64,000 bases of DNA from Saxidomus purpurata (GCA_022818135.1 JAFMSR010000016.1:9990822-10054821); one strand, 5' to 3'. Shown: positions 60,201 through 63,125, numbered from the stretch's first letter. The notes: a model not told the origin generated them from the letters alone. Numbers and translations: made by a program.

Positions 60201-61978
60201 CAAGCTGAATGGAAATTTCTGGAAAACACATAACATTCAGCTAGTCAATTACACGCTGAGATAGTATTTTACAGAAAAACATTGCTCATTTGAACATGTC
60301 TGCTTTTACGCTACTGCAATGCTTAAATGGGGAGATATCTTTGTGAAGGCTGCAGTATTCTGGGACATGGCGGACACGACTGTCATATTTTGTGCAATTA
60401 CATAAGATGCATCTTCAAAGCATTTTGTTTGAAGCTTTTGAGGCCACTTATTAAAACTGCAGGTAGATATTTGAGGCACTTACAGCTTTATGATAAATGT
60501 AGCAATTCAGTTTTGTGGCACCTGCTTTCAAATAAATACCAATTTGATCATTCTGCATTGCAGTAAAACTTAAGTAGTGAGTTCTATTACCTCATGTTGG
60601 GAGGTTTAAAATTGGGTAGTTTTCGAGAGACGAAAATTTCATGATTTGGGAGCAGCCAGACTTACTGTCAATTTATATTCACGAAATGAGAATTCTGTTA
60701 TAGTTAATCTATGTGAAACTAATTTTTGAAGAGACTTAAATTGGCAAAAGTGGGAAGATAGCATAAGTTAAATCAATGCGAATGTTACCGGCTTTACAGT
60801 TTGTATGATATTTTGTATGTGGTGAGTGAGTAAATATACATGTAAAAGAAGAACACTATAGAGTCTTTCTTGCACAAAATAGTCTGTATTTGATACATTT
60901 TCAGGTGTGGGCCTATTTTACGAGGCACCCAGTCAAATTTGCATCAAATTTTTTACTATATTTAAGAAATAACAGTTTACTAACATTTAATTACTACTAA
61001 ACTGATGACAGAATCGTTTAACCAGAAAAATTCACATATTTTTACACTTTACTTCTGCTAAAATGAGCTGAATTGATTGGAGCTCACTTTCAACAGGCCT
61101 ACAGCTAGTTCCTCAGCAGCCCTAAGAATAAACATTTTCGTATTGTATCATAGTCACATTATCTAAAAGTAGTTAGGATAACTGACTGTTTTATTGAACG
61201 ATATTTGTTATTGCAGACTTGAAGCCGGCTGTTGATGTCACGAAAGAAGAAGAGAAAGCAGAAGACATGCCTGTTATCATTATCCTGGTGGTGTGTGTGG
61301 TTGGGATATTCCTGCTCGCCCTCAATATTGGACTCATCCTGTTTTTTGTTAGAAGGAGGAAGAAAAGAATGGAAAGTAAGCTTCGATATATGGTTAATAC
61401 GTGTTTTTTTTCCGTGTTAACGGTTAACTTACTTCATGTTCTTGTTTACGGTTAATGCAATTATTTTTGTGTTAAAGGTTATCTAATGTTTTTTTGCACT
61501 CTCGTTAACGTTCATGTACGTTTTTATGTTAACAGCATACTTTTTTTTGTGTGTAATACAATATTTTCGTAAAGGTAAACACATGTTGTTTTCTTTCACA
61601 TTTTTTCATGTTATACCATCTGCAGAATCTCCAAGGGATGGTTGTTGCCTCAGCCCATGATTTGGACACATATTCATGTAATACATGTATTGTAAATTTC
61701 TGTAATTTGACTTTAAAAGAAAACGCATTTTGCTTTGCCTGCTAAAAGTTCCTTCACTTTAGAATGAACATGATCTAATTGTCTTGGCAAATTTCTTTTG
61801 TTACAAATTTGTTTTCCTAGATGGCAGCGACACAACCAGTCATACAAATACCATTGAACTTTACGGACCTAACAAGGAGACACAGTTATATCCCATGACC
61901 CCTTCTGATGAATCCAGGAGTTACGGAACCTACGATAAAAATGAAGATGACTTCTCCGATGATTACAAATCGTATGAG
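207..61978 (+). CDS. NPHS1-like: Nephrin/Sns-type Ig-FN3 transmembrane adhesion receptor (17 joined coding exons)
   Basis: Joined exons: 207-270, 8536-8676, 29021-29200, 30646-30975, 36793-37086, 41949-42242, 42837-42962, 43427-43612, 44903-45205, 45743-46018, 47862-48137, 50259-50377, 52163-52346, 56802-56993, 57704-57802, 61217-61375, 61821-61978. Every junction is GT-AG and keeps frame, giving 1127 codons. Residues, approximately: signal peptide 1-21, Ig1 22-128, Ig2 129-238, Ig3 239-336, Ig4 337-434, Ig5 435-538, Ig6 539-639, Cys-less spacer 640-731, Ig7 732-823, Ig8 824-924, FN3 925-1021, TM 1041-1066, cytoplasm 1067-1127. Family clues are EYNLQI with FQCQVGP in Ig1, EDAKSTL in Ig2 and GFDGG with GYIQVDV in FN3. 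Known relatives (nephrin, fly Sns/Hibris, worm SYG-2) bind Kirrel/Neph/SYG-1-type receptors across cell contacts in filtration slits, myoblast fusion and synapse choice; that role here is inferred from family. The five-Ig Kirrel family is excluded by domain count. Orthology to a named member was not tested. Confidence 0.9.
2374..2550 (+). mobile_element. Family D inverted-repeat element, partial copy
   Basis: Shares 'caagca', 'aagcagacgaca', 'aaacacccct' and 'agacttgcccaaattgaa' with the complete copies at 14128 and 35386. Its right end has decayed; no 'aaatgggttaa' terminus is visible. Confidence 0.7.
2602..2636. repeat. G-rich tract
   Basis: Almost pure G with a few A and T interruptions, including runs of 7 and 11 G. 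A potential G-quadruplex on the + strand. Confidence 0.9.
3063..3104. repeat. Poly-G tract including G24
   Basis: An uninterrupted run of 24 G at 3081-3104 follows shorter G runs. Strong potential G-quadruplex; its exact length is likely error-prone in any assembly. Confidence 0.9.
3985..4140 (+). mobile_element. Family E palindromic element ('gatcatgatc')
   Basis: Core reads gcagtgtagatcatgatcag, a short spacer, then ctgatcatgatctgcactg: a large imperfect palindrome, followed by 'tttgctattcagtcagtaaa'. Left margin has 'ctgctggtagcaaat'. Confidence 0.8.
7690..7920 (+). repeat. Degenerate dispersed repeat with internal duplication
   Basis: Two related halves share 'gctg(t)tggattttcat(a)aaac' and 'agaagcat(t/c)(a/g)gtatg' about 130 bp apart. 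The small open frame here is not a gene. Similar wording recurs at 63430-63700. Confidence 0.55.
8302..8499 (-). mobile_element. Family D inverted-repeat element, reverse orientation
   Basis: Starts ttaacccattttta and carries the reverse complement of the shared core ('ttccaattttggcaagt', 'aggggtgttttgca', then 'gcagacgac' and 'gtctgctt'). Lies just 36 bases upstream of exon 2. Confidence 0.75.
8536..8676 (+). CDS. Exon 2: N-terminal half of Ig1
   Basis: Acceptor tttgtttctttgcag, donor GTAAGT at 8677, phase 1 on both sides. The peptide includes QQFIERPQDLSIIKGQTAV, then LRC (B-strand Cys) and the AIQWGKGK tryptophan motif (C strand). This is the first half of a V-like Ig domain, split just after the W motif. 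The second Cys comes from exon 3. Confidence 0.92.
11505..11950. repeat. 31-32-bp minisatellite, about 14 units
   Basis: Units of the form caaactatggtcaagcttca plus ttgactttttct. The left units are diverged and the right units (from 11760) are nearly identical, so homogenisation is recent on the right side. Confidence 0.93.
12543..12597. repeat. 18-bp tandem repeat, three units
   Basis: Three consecutive gtgtcatgcaaaacacgt units, the last ending acgcg. Confidence 0.9.
14128..14335 (+). mobile_element. Family D inverted-repeat element
   Basis: Left end ttacccatttgtgcctag, right end ctaggtagaaatgggttaa: terminal inverted repeats. Internal 'gagcagacgacaaa' and 'cagacttgcccaaattgaa'. About 208 bp, no coding capacity: a MITE-like element. 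Confidence 0.8.
15330..15349. repeat. GC-rich hairpin in AT-rich intron
   Basis: cgccgcga - ggaa - tcgcggcg: an 8-bp perfect stem with a four-base loop of the GNRA type. No associated gene seen. Confidence 0.6.
16560..16899. mobile_element. Candidate inverted-repeat element with three palindromic arms
   Basis: Outer ends attacctc (16560) and gaggtaat (16892-16899) are inverted. Arm acggacctatatacac (16604-16619) is repeated exactly inverted at 16872-16887, and an additional arm at 16620-16635 forms a local palindrome with the first. No coding capacity. Confidence 0.55.
17815..18060. repeat. Family F repeat ('gtcacagtgaac')
   Basis: Contains 'ttcaaacatcataggatgat', 'atgatccctactgttttttg' and 'gtggttcaaggtcacagtga', matching the array at 63540-64000. 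Likely a dispersed satellite-like family. Confidence 0.7.
18154..18378 (-). mobile_element. Family B inverted-repeat element
   Basis: Starts tactgtaaatgactttg and ends gttttacattc; its left half is the reverse complement of the right halves at 26414 and 51585 ('cgtgatt', 'aagcaagc'). Confidence 0.55.
19735..19865 (+). repeat. Family H dispersed repeat
   Basis: Contains 'attttggtgtgttatatttt', 'cgccattcattaatggtggc' and 'ccaaaatatcccaaaatacg'. Matches 24040-24190 in reverse complement. Confidence 0.65.
21390..21446. repeat. 15-bp tandem repeat, about four units
   Basis: Units tatgtttatacactg, with one tatgtttacacactg variant. Confidence 0.9.
21709..22079. repeat. 18-bp minisatellite, about 20 units
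   Basis: Units gctgacatagaacagtgt with c/t and g/t variants. Because 18 is a multiple of three, open frames run through it on both strands; these are artefacts. A one-base insertion at about 21901 shifts the frame within the array. Confidence 0.95.
23318..23449. repeat. 21-bp tandem repeat, about six units
   Basis: Units catgatatatcacacccacc, degenerating to the right. Confidence 0.85.
24040..24190 (-). repeat. Family H dispersed repeat, inverted copy
   Basis: Contains 'gtactttgggatatgtttgg', 'cgccaccattaagtaatggc' and 'aatataacacaccaaaaata', the reverse complement of the copy at 19735. Confidence 0.65.
25355..25685. mobile_element. Family C palindromic element
   Basis: Inverted halves: 'tttgcaacagttttccacat' on the left and 'ttttaggaaacagaacagcaa' on the right, 'tcaaacttggcatgtt' versus 'caaaatgccaattttgaa', and a centre 'tgcccttgaacacagc'/'tttcaagggcagata'. 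About 330 bp, no coding capacity. Confidence 0.7.
26414..26594 (+). mobile_element. Family B inverted-repeat element
   Basis: Begins tactgtaaaagtcg and ends aaagactttaacagta, inverted termini. Internal 'tttattttcgcaaatgaagc' and 'gaaaattggaaaatcgcgaa' match 51585-51782. About 181 bp. Confidence 0.7.
29021..29200 (+). CDS. Exon 3: C-terminal half of Ig1
   Basis: Acceptor tttttttttggtttcag, donor GTAATT at 29201, phases 1/1. The peptide has GRYSIIGND, EYNLQIMNTTL, an acidic DDDDE run and the F-strand Cys in EFQCQVGP. The motifs match the first Ig domain shared by nephrin and Kirrel families, which makes the trans homophilic/heterophilic contact in known members. An acidic insertion before the FQC motif is slightly longer than usual. 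Confidence 0.95.
29201..30645. other. Intron 3 (1.4 kb)
   Basis: Contains a 100-bp tandem duplication (29731-29930). No coding sequence seen. Confidence 0.85.
29731..29930. repeat. 100-bp tandem duplication
   Basis: Copy 1 29731-29830 and copy 2 29831-29930, sharing 'attgcttttacattta', 'taccaaaataggaaatagat' and 'gtgacctttaca' with about ten differences. Confidence 0.9.
30646..30975 (+). CDS. Exon 4: Ig2
   Basis: Acceptor gattctctattgcag, donor GTAAGT at 30976, phases 1/1. It begins VPPNFPQIQ and carries LVCVS, the LKWFRNN tryptophan motif, KREDAKSTLTL and RFTCQAHNDAL. The EDAKSTL ... CxAxNxAL pattern is typical of the second (CD80-like C2-set) domain of nephrin and Kirrel proteins. A complete domain in one exon. 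Confidence 0.95.
32768..34880. repeat. Near-identical 745/743/625-bp tandem array
   Basis: Unit 1 32768-33512, unit 2 33513-34255, unit 3 34256-34880 (truncated after 'tccaaaggttat'). Each starts tatatcctttgaacacctg. Units look identical apart from the poly-A tract (longest in unit 1) and the bases next to it. The same small open frames recur in each unit only because the DNA is repeated. No recognised gene product or terminal repeats; unit origin unknown. Confidence 0.96.
35386..35576 (+). mobile_element. Family D inverted-repeat element
   Basis: Left end ttaacccatttgtgcctag, right end ctaggggcgtaaatgggttaa, close to perfect inverted termini over about 18 bases. 191 bp. Same core as the copies in introns 1 and 2. 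Confidence 0.85.
36793..37086 (+). CDS. Exon 5: Ig3
   Basis: Acceptor tatcttatgtttcag, donor GTAAGT at 37087, phases 1/1. It begins YPPSQPVITGY and has LKCTSEGGNP, AQIAWFRNN and EYRCEAWNRV. An additional cysteine (DNKCEND) lies between the two canonical ones; its partner cannot be told from sequence. Complete Ig domain in one exon. Confidence 0.95.
37646..37853 (+). mobile_element. Family A inverted-repeat element
   Basis: Left end tactgaaaattgggtaattt, right end ccaaatttacagta. Internal 'ggataattctctaatagtaa' and 'cgcgagatttttgaattag' are shared by the other copies in introns 6, 10, 14 and 15. Confidence 0.85.
38199..38360. repeat. Long imperfect hairpin (162 bp) with 'gttaactgtt' ends
   Basis: Ends gttaactgttt and aacagttaac. 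Inner arms 'aatggtcgcaaacagtttta' and 'taaaacatttgcgaccaat' are inverted, with 'aatgtatacag' against 'tgtatatacag'. Probably a MITE. Confidence 0.75.
38370..38825. repeat. Diverged tandem repeat with 'ctaggtcac' motifs
   Basis: About 120-bp units with 'catgaaaattggtcagaatt', 'tttctaggt' and 'taggtcacaagaac'. Ends with 'aggtgagcaatgaagggcca' and 'ggtgctcttgtta', an end also seen at 49575-49605. Confidence 0.6.
39978..40158. mobile_element. Inverted-repeat element with 'tacagtaaagttt' ends
   Basis: Left end tacagtaaagtttctgta, right end ggaactttactgta; 181 bp. Internal 'gagaccaccctttggaccag' and 'ggtcttgatattgag'. No coding capacity. Confidence 0.65.
40470..41750. mobile_element. Family C palindromic element interrupted by another transposon
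   Basis: Left part (40470-40673) and right part (41635-41750) together equal the intact copy at 25355-25685; the junction 'gacctatgattttt' / 'atttcagattc' corresponds to uninterrupted sequence there. Right end has 'aggaaactgttgcgaacg'. Confidence 0.75.
40674..41634 (+). mobile_element. 961-bp non-autonomous element with internal ~160-bp repeats
   Basis: Starts gctcgacttttctatgaaaa and has the inverted 'aaaaaagtcgagc' near its right end, which closes 'ctgacagctcttg'. Flanked by TTA on both sides (40671-40673 and 41635-41637). Inside, about five diverged units of roughly 160-170 bp carry 'ttggttaagtttttcgtacc', 'cttgtttaccatca' and 'aattatggcccttttt'. No transposase frame. Confidence 0.75.
41949..42242 (+). 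CDS. Exon 6: Ig4
   Basis: Acceptor ttttgtgtttgatgcag, donor GTAAGT at 42243, phases 1/1. The domain has LTLTCTTSNSNP, ANVTWIPEG and AIYTCSAINKE, so both cysteines and the Trp are present. The exon length of 294 bases is identical to exon 5, consistent with an old domain duplication. Confidence 0.94.
42243..42836. other. Intron 6 (0.6 kb)
   Basis: Contains one family A inverted-repeat element (42418-42628). Confidence 0.85.
42418..42628 (+). mobile_element. Family A inverted-repeat element
   Basis: tactgtaaagttggtaattt … aacaatttacac with 'gtgagatttttaaattaggg' inside. Lies within the 594-bp intron 6. Confidence 0.8.
42837..42962 (+). CDS. Exon 7: N-terminal half of Ig5
   Basis: Acceptor aatatatttgtag, donor GTAAAT at 42963, phases 1/1. 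Begins YPPEPPQISGY and contains LRCTALNGNPPATLNWFR, that is, the first Cys and the Trp motif. The split falls directly after the WFR motif, comparable to the split in Ig1. Confidence 0.93.
42963..43426. other. Intron 7 (0.46 kb)
   Basis: More than half is a SINE-like sequence (43056-43310). The 3' splice site is poorly defined (see exon 8). Confidence 0.75.
43056..43310 (+). repeat. SINE-like repeat
   Basis: Head 'tggtgctgtggtcgagtgat' resembles a tRNA-type A box; the downstream part 'taggtgctatacaccaagca' and 'tctcttcaacctgtgcttgt' recurs at 45340-45480. Confidence 0.55.
43427..43612 (+). CDS. Exon 8: C-terminal half of Ig5 (acceptor ambiguous)
   Basis: Supplies the F-strand motif ARYECRASNKAT and ends in RTLTVH; donor GTAAGT at 43613. 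Two AG acceptors keep phase 1: one ending at 43426 (exon from 43427, adding EDESIT) and one ending at 43444 (exon from 43445). Neither has a good polypyrimidine tract; the only pyrimidine-rich run is tcttttcccc about 30 bases upstream. Both give a plausible Trp-to-Cys spacing. The exact start is therefore uncertain by 18 bases. Confidence 0.85.
43631..43866 (+). repeat. tRNA-derived SINE
   Basis: Head cgcctctgtggtccagtggt (A box region) and, 35 bases on, gtaacgggttcgaactctgg (B box GGTTCGAAC), with a non-tRNA body and a (ca)n tail at 43855-43866. It starts 18 bases inside intron 8. Confidence 0.75.
44270..44400 (-). mobile_element. Family E palindromic element
   Basis: Has 'gtagagatcatgatcag' and 'ggctgatcatgatctgcact' flanking a short spacer and ends in 'ttttgccaccagcattgtaa', the reverse complement of the family's left margin. 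Confidence 0.75.
44640..44800 (+). repeat. tRNA-derived SINE fragment
   Basis: Has the B box region 'tcctgggttcgatcttctcc', 'ataataccacattgcttctc' and 'tgagtctcgagagcaatga', matching the SINEs at 57456 and 57957. The A box half is missing. Confidence 0.65.
44903..45205 (+). CDS. Exon 9: Ig6
   Basis: Acceptor ttccctttcattgcag, donor GTAAGT at 45206, phases 1/1. Contains LRLTCTSASSNP, AQITWMHNN and SYGCQATNLV, a complete Ig domain. The exon has visibly higher GC than the flanking introns. Confidence 0.95.
45206..45742. other. Intron 9 (0.54 kb)
   Basis: Contains at 45340-45480 a diverged partial copy of the SINE-like repeat in intron 7 (shared 'gtaaaagaac', 'ctcttcaacctg', 'aggggtcttg'). Confidence 0.8.
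45743..46018 (+). CDS. Exon 10: cysteine-less Ig-like spacer domain
   Basis: Acceptor tgttacatctttccag, donor GTAAGT at 46019, phases 1/1. The peptide starts FKPEFKDKNATIP and ends RFTVDVH. It follows the Ig pattern (…NLTATANPPN…, LTISAISKDDDGDF, ITATNMEGS), but the B-strand Cys, the Trp and the F-strand Cys are all replaced. Its position between Ig6 and Ig7 matches the 'spacer' described in vertebrate nephrin. Inferred: a degenerate Ig fold without the core disulfide. Confidence 0.9.
46121..46388. repeat. 32-bp minisatellite, about eight units
   Basis: Units ctgatggcaaatgctaag plus taacccttatccag. It ends inside the left margin of the family E element at 46380. Confidence 0.93.
46380..46530 (+). 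mobile_element. Family E palindromic element joined to a minisatellite
   Basis: Core 'accagtgcagatcatgatc', 'ctgatcatagtttgcact' and 'cgctattcagtcgacaaat'. Its left margin 'gctggtggcaaa' is the last unit of the 32-bp minisatellite at 46121-46388. Confidence 0.8.
47281..47469 (+). mobile_element. Family A inverted-repeat element
   Basis: tactgtaaattgggtaaatt … ccaatttatagtacag with 'agagaattctcttatagtaa'. About 189 bp. Confidence 0.8.
47862..48137 (+). CDS. Exon 11: Ig7
   Basis: Acceptor attacatttttcacag, donor GTAAGC at 48138, phases 1/1. Contains ELKCLVRGNP, NMITWRRQD and DSGMFTCVAHNAIGS. An extra Cys (AVECDVG) lies near the domain start. A complete Ig domain. Confidence 0.95.
48138..50258. 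other. Intron 11 (2.1 kb)
   Basis: A repeat with ends 'agctcacctgagc' and 'ggtgagtgataaatggcca' lies at 49505-49605, followed to about 49810 by a second degenerate repeat ('aaacttgctgggatgatcc' style). The first 1.3 kb is AT-rich without recognisable features. Confidence 0.8.
49505..49810. repeat. Dispersed repeats with 'agctcacctgagc' / 'ggtgagtgataaatggcc' ends
   Basis: 49505-49605 has inverted ends around 'ctggtctgtgttgctgatgt'. The following 200 bp ('gagctgttaggatcactta', 'gctgggccaatcttgatga') looks like another bivalve-type repeat. Confidence 0.5.
50259..50377 (+). CDS. Exon 12: N-terminal half of Ig8
   Basis: Acceptor actgtctttcaatttcag, donor GTTAGT at 50378. Enters in phase 1 and leaves in phase 0, the only asymmetric internal coding exon before exon 13 restores phase 1. 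Contains GRLVCRAEGAPSVSFKWQK, a Cys and Trp motif much like the nephrin membrane-proximal Ig domain. Confidence 0.93.
50378..52162. other. Intron 12 (1.8 kb), the only phase 0 intron between exons 1 and 17
   Basis: Contains a family B inverted-repeat element (51585-51782) and a poly-A tract at 51317-51330. No exon seen. Confidence 0.8.
51585..51782 (+). mobile_element. Family B inverted-repeat element
   Basis: Begins tactgtaaaattgg and ends aaagacttttatagta. Shares 'tttattttcgctaat', 'gaaacagcaagc' and 'gaaaattggaaaatcatgaa' with 26414-26594. Confidence 0.7.
52163..52346 (+). CDS. Exon 13: C-terminal half of Ig8
   Basis: Acceptor gtttgaactattgcag, donor GTAAGT at 52347; enters in phase 0 and leaves in phase 1. 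Continues from WQK with DGVDIVADAVKYEIEEK and has NVLLIKDVVKEDYGIYQC, the F-strand cysteine. Upstream open frame on the same strand (from 51923) is intron read-through. Confidence 0.94.
54341..54560. repeat. 117-bp direct repeat with poly-T
   Basis: 'gtgtttagggcaatagtccc' at 54341 recurs at 54458 as 'gtgtttagggcaacggtccc'; both continue with 'ctaggtagggtagg'. A third, shorter 'aggtagggttggg' follows at 54545. Confidence 0.8.
56286..56480 (-). mobile_element. Family E palindromic element, reverse orientation, diverged
   Basis: Contains 'cagctgatcatgatctacac' and, to the right, 'ctggcaccggcaaggga', the reverse complement of the family margin. One half of the palindrome is decayed. Confidence 0.6.
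56802..56993 (+). CDS. Exon 14: first part of the fibronectin III domain
   Basis: Acceptor ttttattttttccag, donor GTATTA at 56994, phases 1/1. Peptide KKPDPPDELDF, SITLKWSAGFDGG, FRVRYKP and GYIQVDVQPP. The GFDGG and GY-x-x-VDV-x-PP motifs are characteristic of the FN3 domain of nephrin, Sns and Hibris. Confidence 0.95.
57020..57231 (+). mobile_element. Family A inverted-repeat element, well preserved
   Basis: tactgtaaactgggtaatta … acccaatttacagt; 212 bp with 'ttgtgagcaaacagacttat' and 'gaaatgaatctttcgccaga'. The best preserved copy in the window. Confidence 0.88.
57456..57660 (+). repeat. tRNA-derived SINE
   Basis: B box 'gggttcgatccccaccagtg', then 'tagacaagacacaggtattt', 'ccacattgcctctgtctctt', 'gtgatcagtctaagttg' and a 'aaataaattagtatta' tail. 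Confidence 0.75.
57704..57802 (+). CDS. Exon 15: end of the fibronectin III domain
   Basis: Acceptor tgttccattgcag, donor GTATGT at 57803, phases 1/1. Peptide GLALGTEYEFTVMAYNDLG ending KAKTS: the standard F and G strands of FN3 (T-x-Y-x-F/V-x-V-x-A-x-N-x-x-G). Confidence 0.95.
57957..58165 (+). repeat. tRNA-derived SINE
   Basis: A box 'tgcagtggttgggtattcgc', B box 'gggtttgatcctc', then the same body and tail as the copy 500 bp upstream ('aagcaagacacaaatatttt', 'gataaattagtataa'). Confidence 0.78.
59222..59545. mobile_element. Family C palindromic element
   Basis: Ends 'atttgctacaatttcctata' and 'atatagtaaatggtagcaaac' are inverted. Centre carries 'gctgtgttcaagggcagatta' variant wording, and 'aaggctggtgactta' matches the other copies. 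Confidence 0.7.
59877..60074 (-). mobile_element. Family A inverted-repeat element, reverse orientation
   Basis: tactgtaaattgagaaatat … ccattttacagt; core motifs appear as reverse complements ('tactattagagagttctct', 'aatttgtctgctaacaaat'). Confidence 0.8.
60604..60800 (+). mobile_element. Family A inverted-repeat element
   Basis: Starts at taaaattgggtagttttcg, ends 'accggctttacagt', with 'agaattctgttatagttaat'. Diverged, lies 530 bp from an oppositely oriented copy. Confidence 0.78.
61217..61375 (+). CDS. Exon 16: juxtamembrane stalk and transmembrane helix
   Basis: Acceptor ttgttattgcag, donor GTAAGC at 61376, phases 1/1. A charged stalk (VTKEEEKAED) leads into a 26-residue hydrophobic segment, about residues 1041-1066 (PVIIILVVCVV … LILFFV), followed by the basic stop-transfer RRRKKR. 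This fixes a type I topology with the Ig and FN3 domains outside. Confidence 0.95.
61376..61820. other. Intron 16 (0.44 kb)
   Basis: The first 190 bases have a loosely repeated 'gttaacggtta / acgtttttatgtt' pattern. Nothing else recognised. Confidence 0.8.
61821..61978 (+). CDS. Exon 17: tyrosine-rich cytoplasmic segment
   Basis: Acceptor aaatttgttttcctag. Peptide begins NGSDTTSHTNTIELYG and ends DDYKSYE; six tyrosines fall at about residues 1089, 1098, 1109, 1112, 1123 and 1126 in an acidic, Ser/Thr-rich context, suggesting phosphorylation sites. No Y-D-x-V (the Nck SH2 type known in vertebrate nephrin) is seen here. Donor GAG|GTAAAG at 61979 would leave phase 0. If it is not used, the frame continues VKMTCFEV to TAA at 62003-62005. 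Compared with nephrin the tail seen here is short. Confidence 0.88.
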
Positions 61979-62005
61979 GTAAAGATGACATGCTTCGAAG
62001 TTTAA
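61979..62005 (+). CDS. Possible read-through C-terminus (VKMTCFEV, stop TAA)
   Basis: If the donor at 61979 is skipped, eight codons and TAA at 62003-62005 end the protein at 1135 residues. The last residues FEV fit a class II PDZ ligand (hydrophobic-x-hydrophobic at the C terminus). The donor GAG|GTAAAG is good, so this may be only an isoform or intron sequence. Confidence 0.35.
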   Translation, partial: VKMTCFEV

Positions 62006-62690
62006 AGATCAGTTTTTAAATAATTGGGACATGTACGTAGATGGGTTTAAAGGTTAGAGAAGCAAGTTTGAAATTTTTCAAATAGACGTGCTCTAACATG
62101 ATAATTTTTAGTTTTTGAAACAATTTGGAAAGGGTTTTAAATGAGATATTTATAGTATTTTGGTTTAAGAAATGTCAGAGGGTTGTTGTGGTTGGGGTGC
62201 ATTTATATGCAGACGAAAGTCTAGCGGAATAGTGTCTTGTTTGGTGTGTTGGTTACACTTAGTTTTGAGCTTAGTTCAGCTTTGTAATGGACTTGCGTGT
62301 GATCAAACTTCATTAGAACTGACAGTTTTGTCTTTTATTGTATCTTCTTGAACTGTACAAGCATTTGGTGTTGTTTCGTCGAAAAGTTTTGAGTCCGTAC
62401 AGTGATTGTTTTCTTTTTTTACCTTATTTATAGAAGTTTCTCTTGTATCGTTGAGTAAATGATTTTTTCAAGTATGGTGTGACAAGCATGCTTTAAAACT
62501 GAATGTGAATTTCTGCATGTACCAGCCTATAAGAAACAAGTATCAATATAACGATCTTGAATGCGTGTGAAAAATATTACTGATATATAAAAATGCCGAA
62601 CAATGTTATATCAAAAGTTATAGAATGTAATTTGTTAATAAGTTCGAAGAATTGATGATAATATTGAGATATGAATATTGTATGATAACA
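62006..62690. other. 3' UTR or intron 17
   Basis: AT-rich sequence after the read-through stop. I found no phase 0 exon with a sustained frame. An acceptor at 62432 (ttatttatag) would add only six codons before TGA. Confidence 0.5.
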
Positions 62691-62880
62691 AAAGCCATGT
62701 GCAATAACCTTAAAGTTTGCGCTATAACATTGGCGTTTTGCCATAATGTATGGTCTTTGCAATAAAGCCTCATGGTAAAAGTCAAGTGTGATAAGACCTA
62801 ATGCACATATGTAACATTTAGAGTCATACAATAACACAAGGTCTTGTGTGATAACTTGAGGCCATGTGCTATAAATGACT
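62690..62880. repeat. Degenerate ~20-bp tandem repeat
   Basis: About nine to ten diverged units of the type tgtgcaataacctt / gcgctataacattgg / gtgtgataacttgaggcca. The 163-codon open frame on the opposite strand (63068-62577) passes through it and shows no recognisable domain. Confidence 0.65.
62761..62766 (+). terminator. AATAAA polyadenylation hexamer (candidate 1)
   Basis: AATAAA about 760 bases after the read-through stop. It sits inside a degenerate tandem repeat, so it may be fortuitous. Confidence 0.25.
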
Positions 62881-63001
62881 GTGTGGGATTTGAATAGAAA
62901 TGTTAATGCAGTAGTTGCCAGAGTAACTTGAATGACATATATGTAATTACACGTATGCACCCATATGTTACTGTATGCTATGCATGATCCCGTGTTTACA
63001 G

Positions 63002-63125
63002 CAGCAGCATCGACAACACAAATGTGTATCAGCCGAAGATTGTCTATGTCTCGGAAAAACCACAACATGGAAAGATAACTGCTGTTTTGACCCGGGGGTG
63101 GGTAACGTCGCTAACCAACTTGTAG
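63002..63125 (+). CDS. Candidate terminal exon with stop TAG (tentative)
   Basis: After an acceptor (cccgtgtttacag ending at 63001) the sequence turns less AT-rich than its surroundings and is open in a frame beginning with the last base of a codon: SSIDNTNVYQPK, IVYVSEKPQHGK, stop TAG at 63123-63125. AATAAA follows at 63180. The tyrosines NVYQP and IVYVS would suit a cytoplasmic tail. The problem is phase: this frame needs a phase 2 donor, but the strong exon 17 donor is phase 0. A weak phase 2 donor (ATC|GTATGA at 61972) exists in exon 17. In phase 0 the exon would read QQHRQHKC and stop later. I recognise no homolog of this peptide. Confidence 0.3.

Larger units (their letters stand above)
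57803..61216. other. Intron 15 (3.4 kb)
   Basis: Contains a second copy of the same tRNA-derived SINE (57957-58165), a palindromic family C element (59222-59545) and two family A elements in opposite orientations (59877-60074 and 60604-60800). Confidence 0.85.

Noticed and set aside
207..61978. Kirrel/Neph (five-Ig) identity suggested by the Ig1-Ig2 motifs
   Set aside because: The gene has eight Ig domains, a spacer and an FN3 domain; Kirrel proteins have five Ig domains and no FN3.
62577..63068. 163-codon open frame on the - strand, the longest in the window
   Set aside because: It runs through a degenerate tandem repeat and, in antisense, over the candidate terminal exon; no domain, signal or splice logic was recognised.
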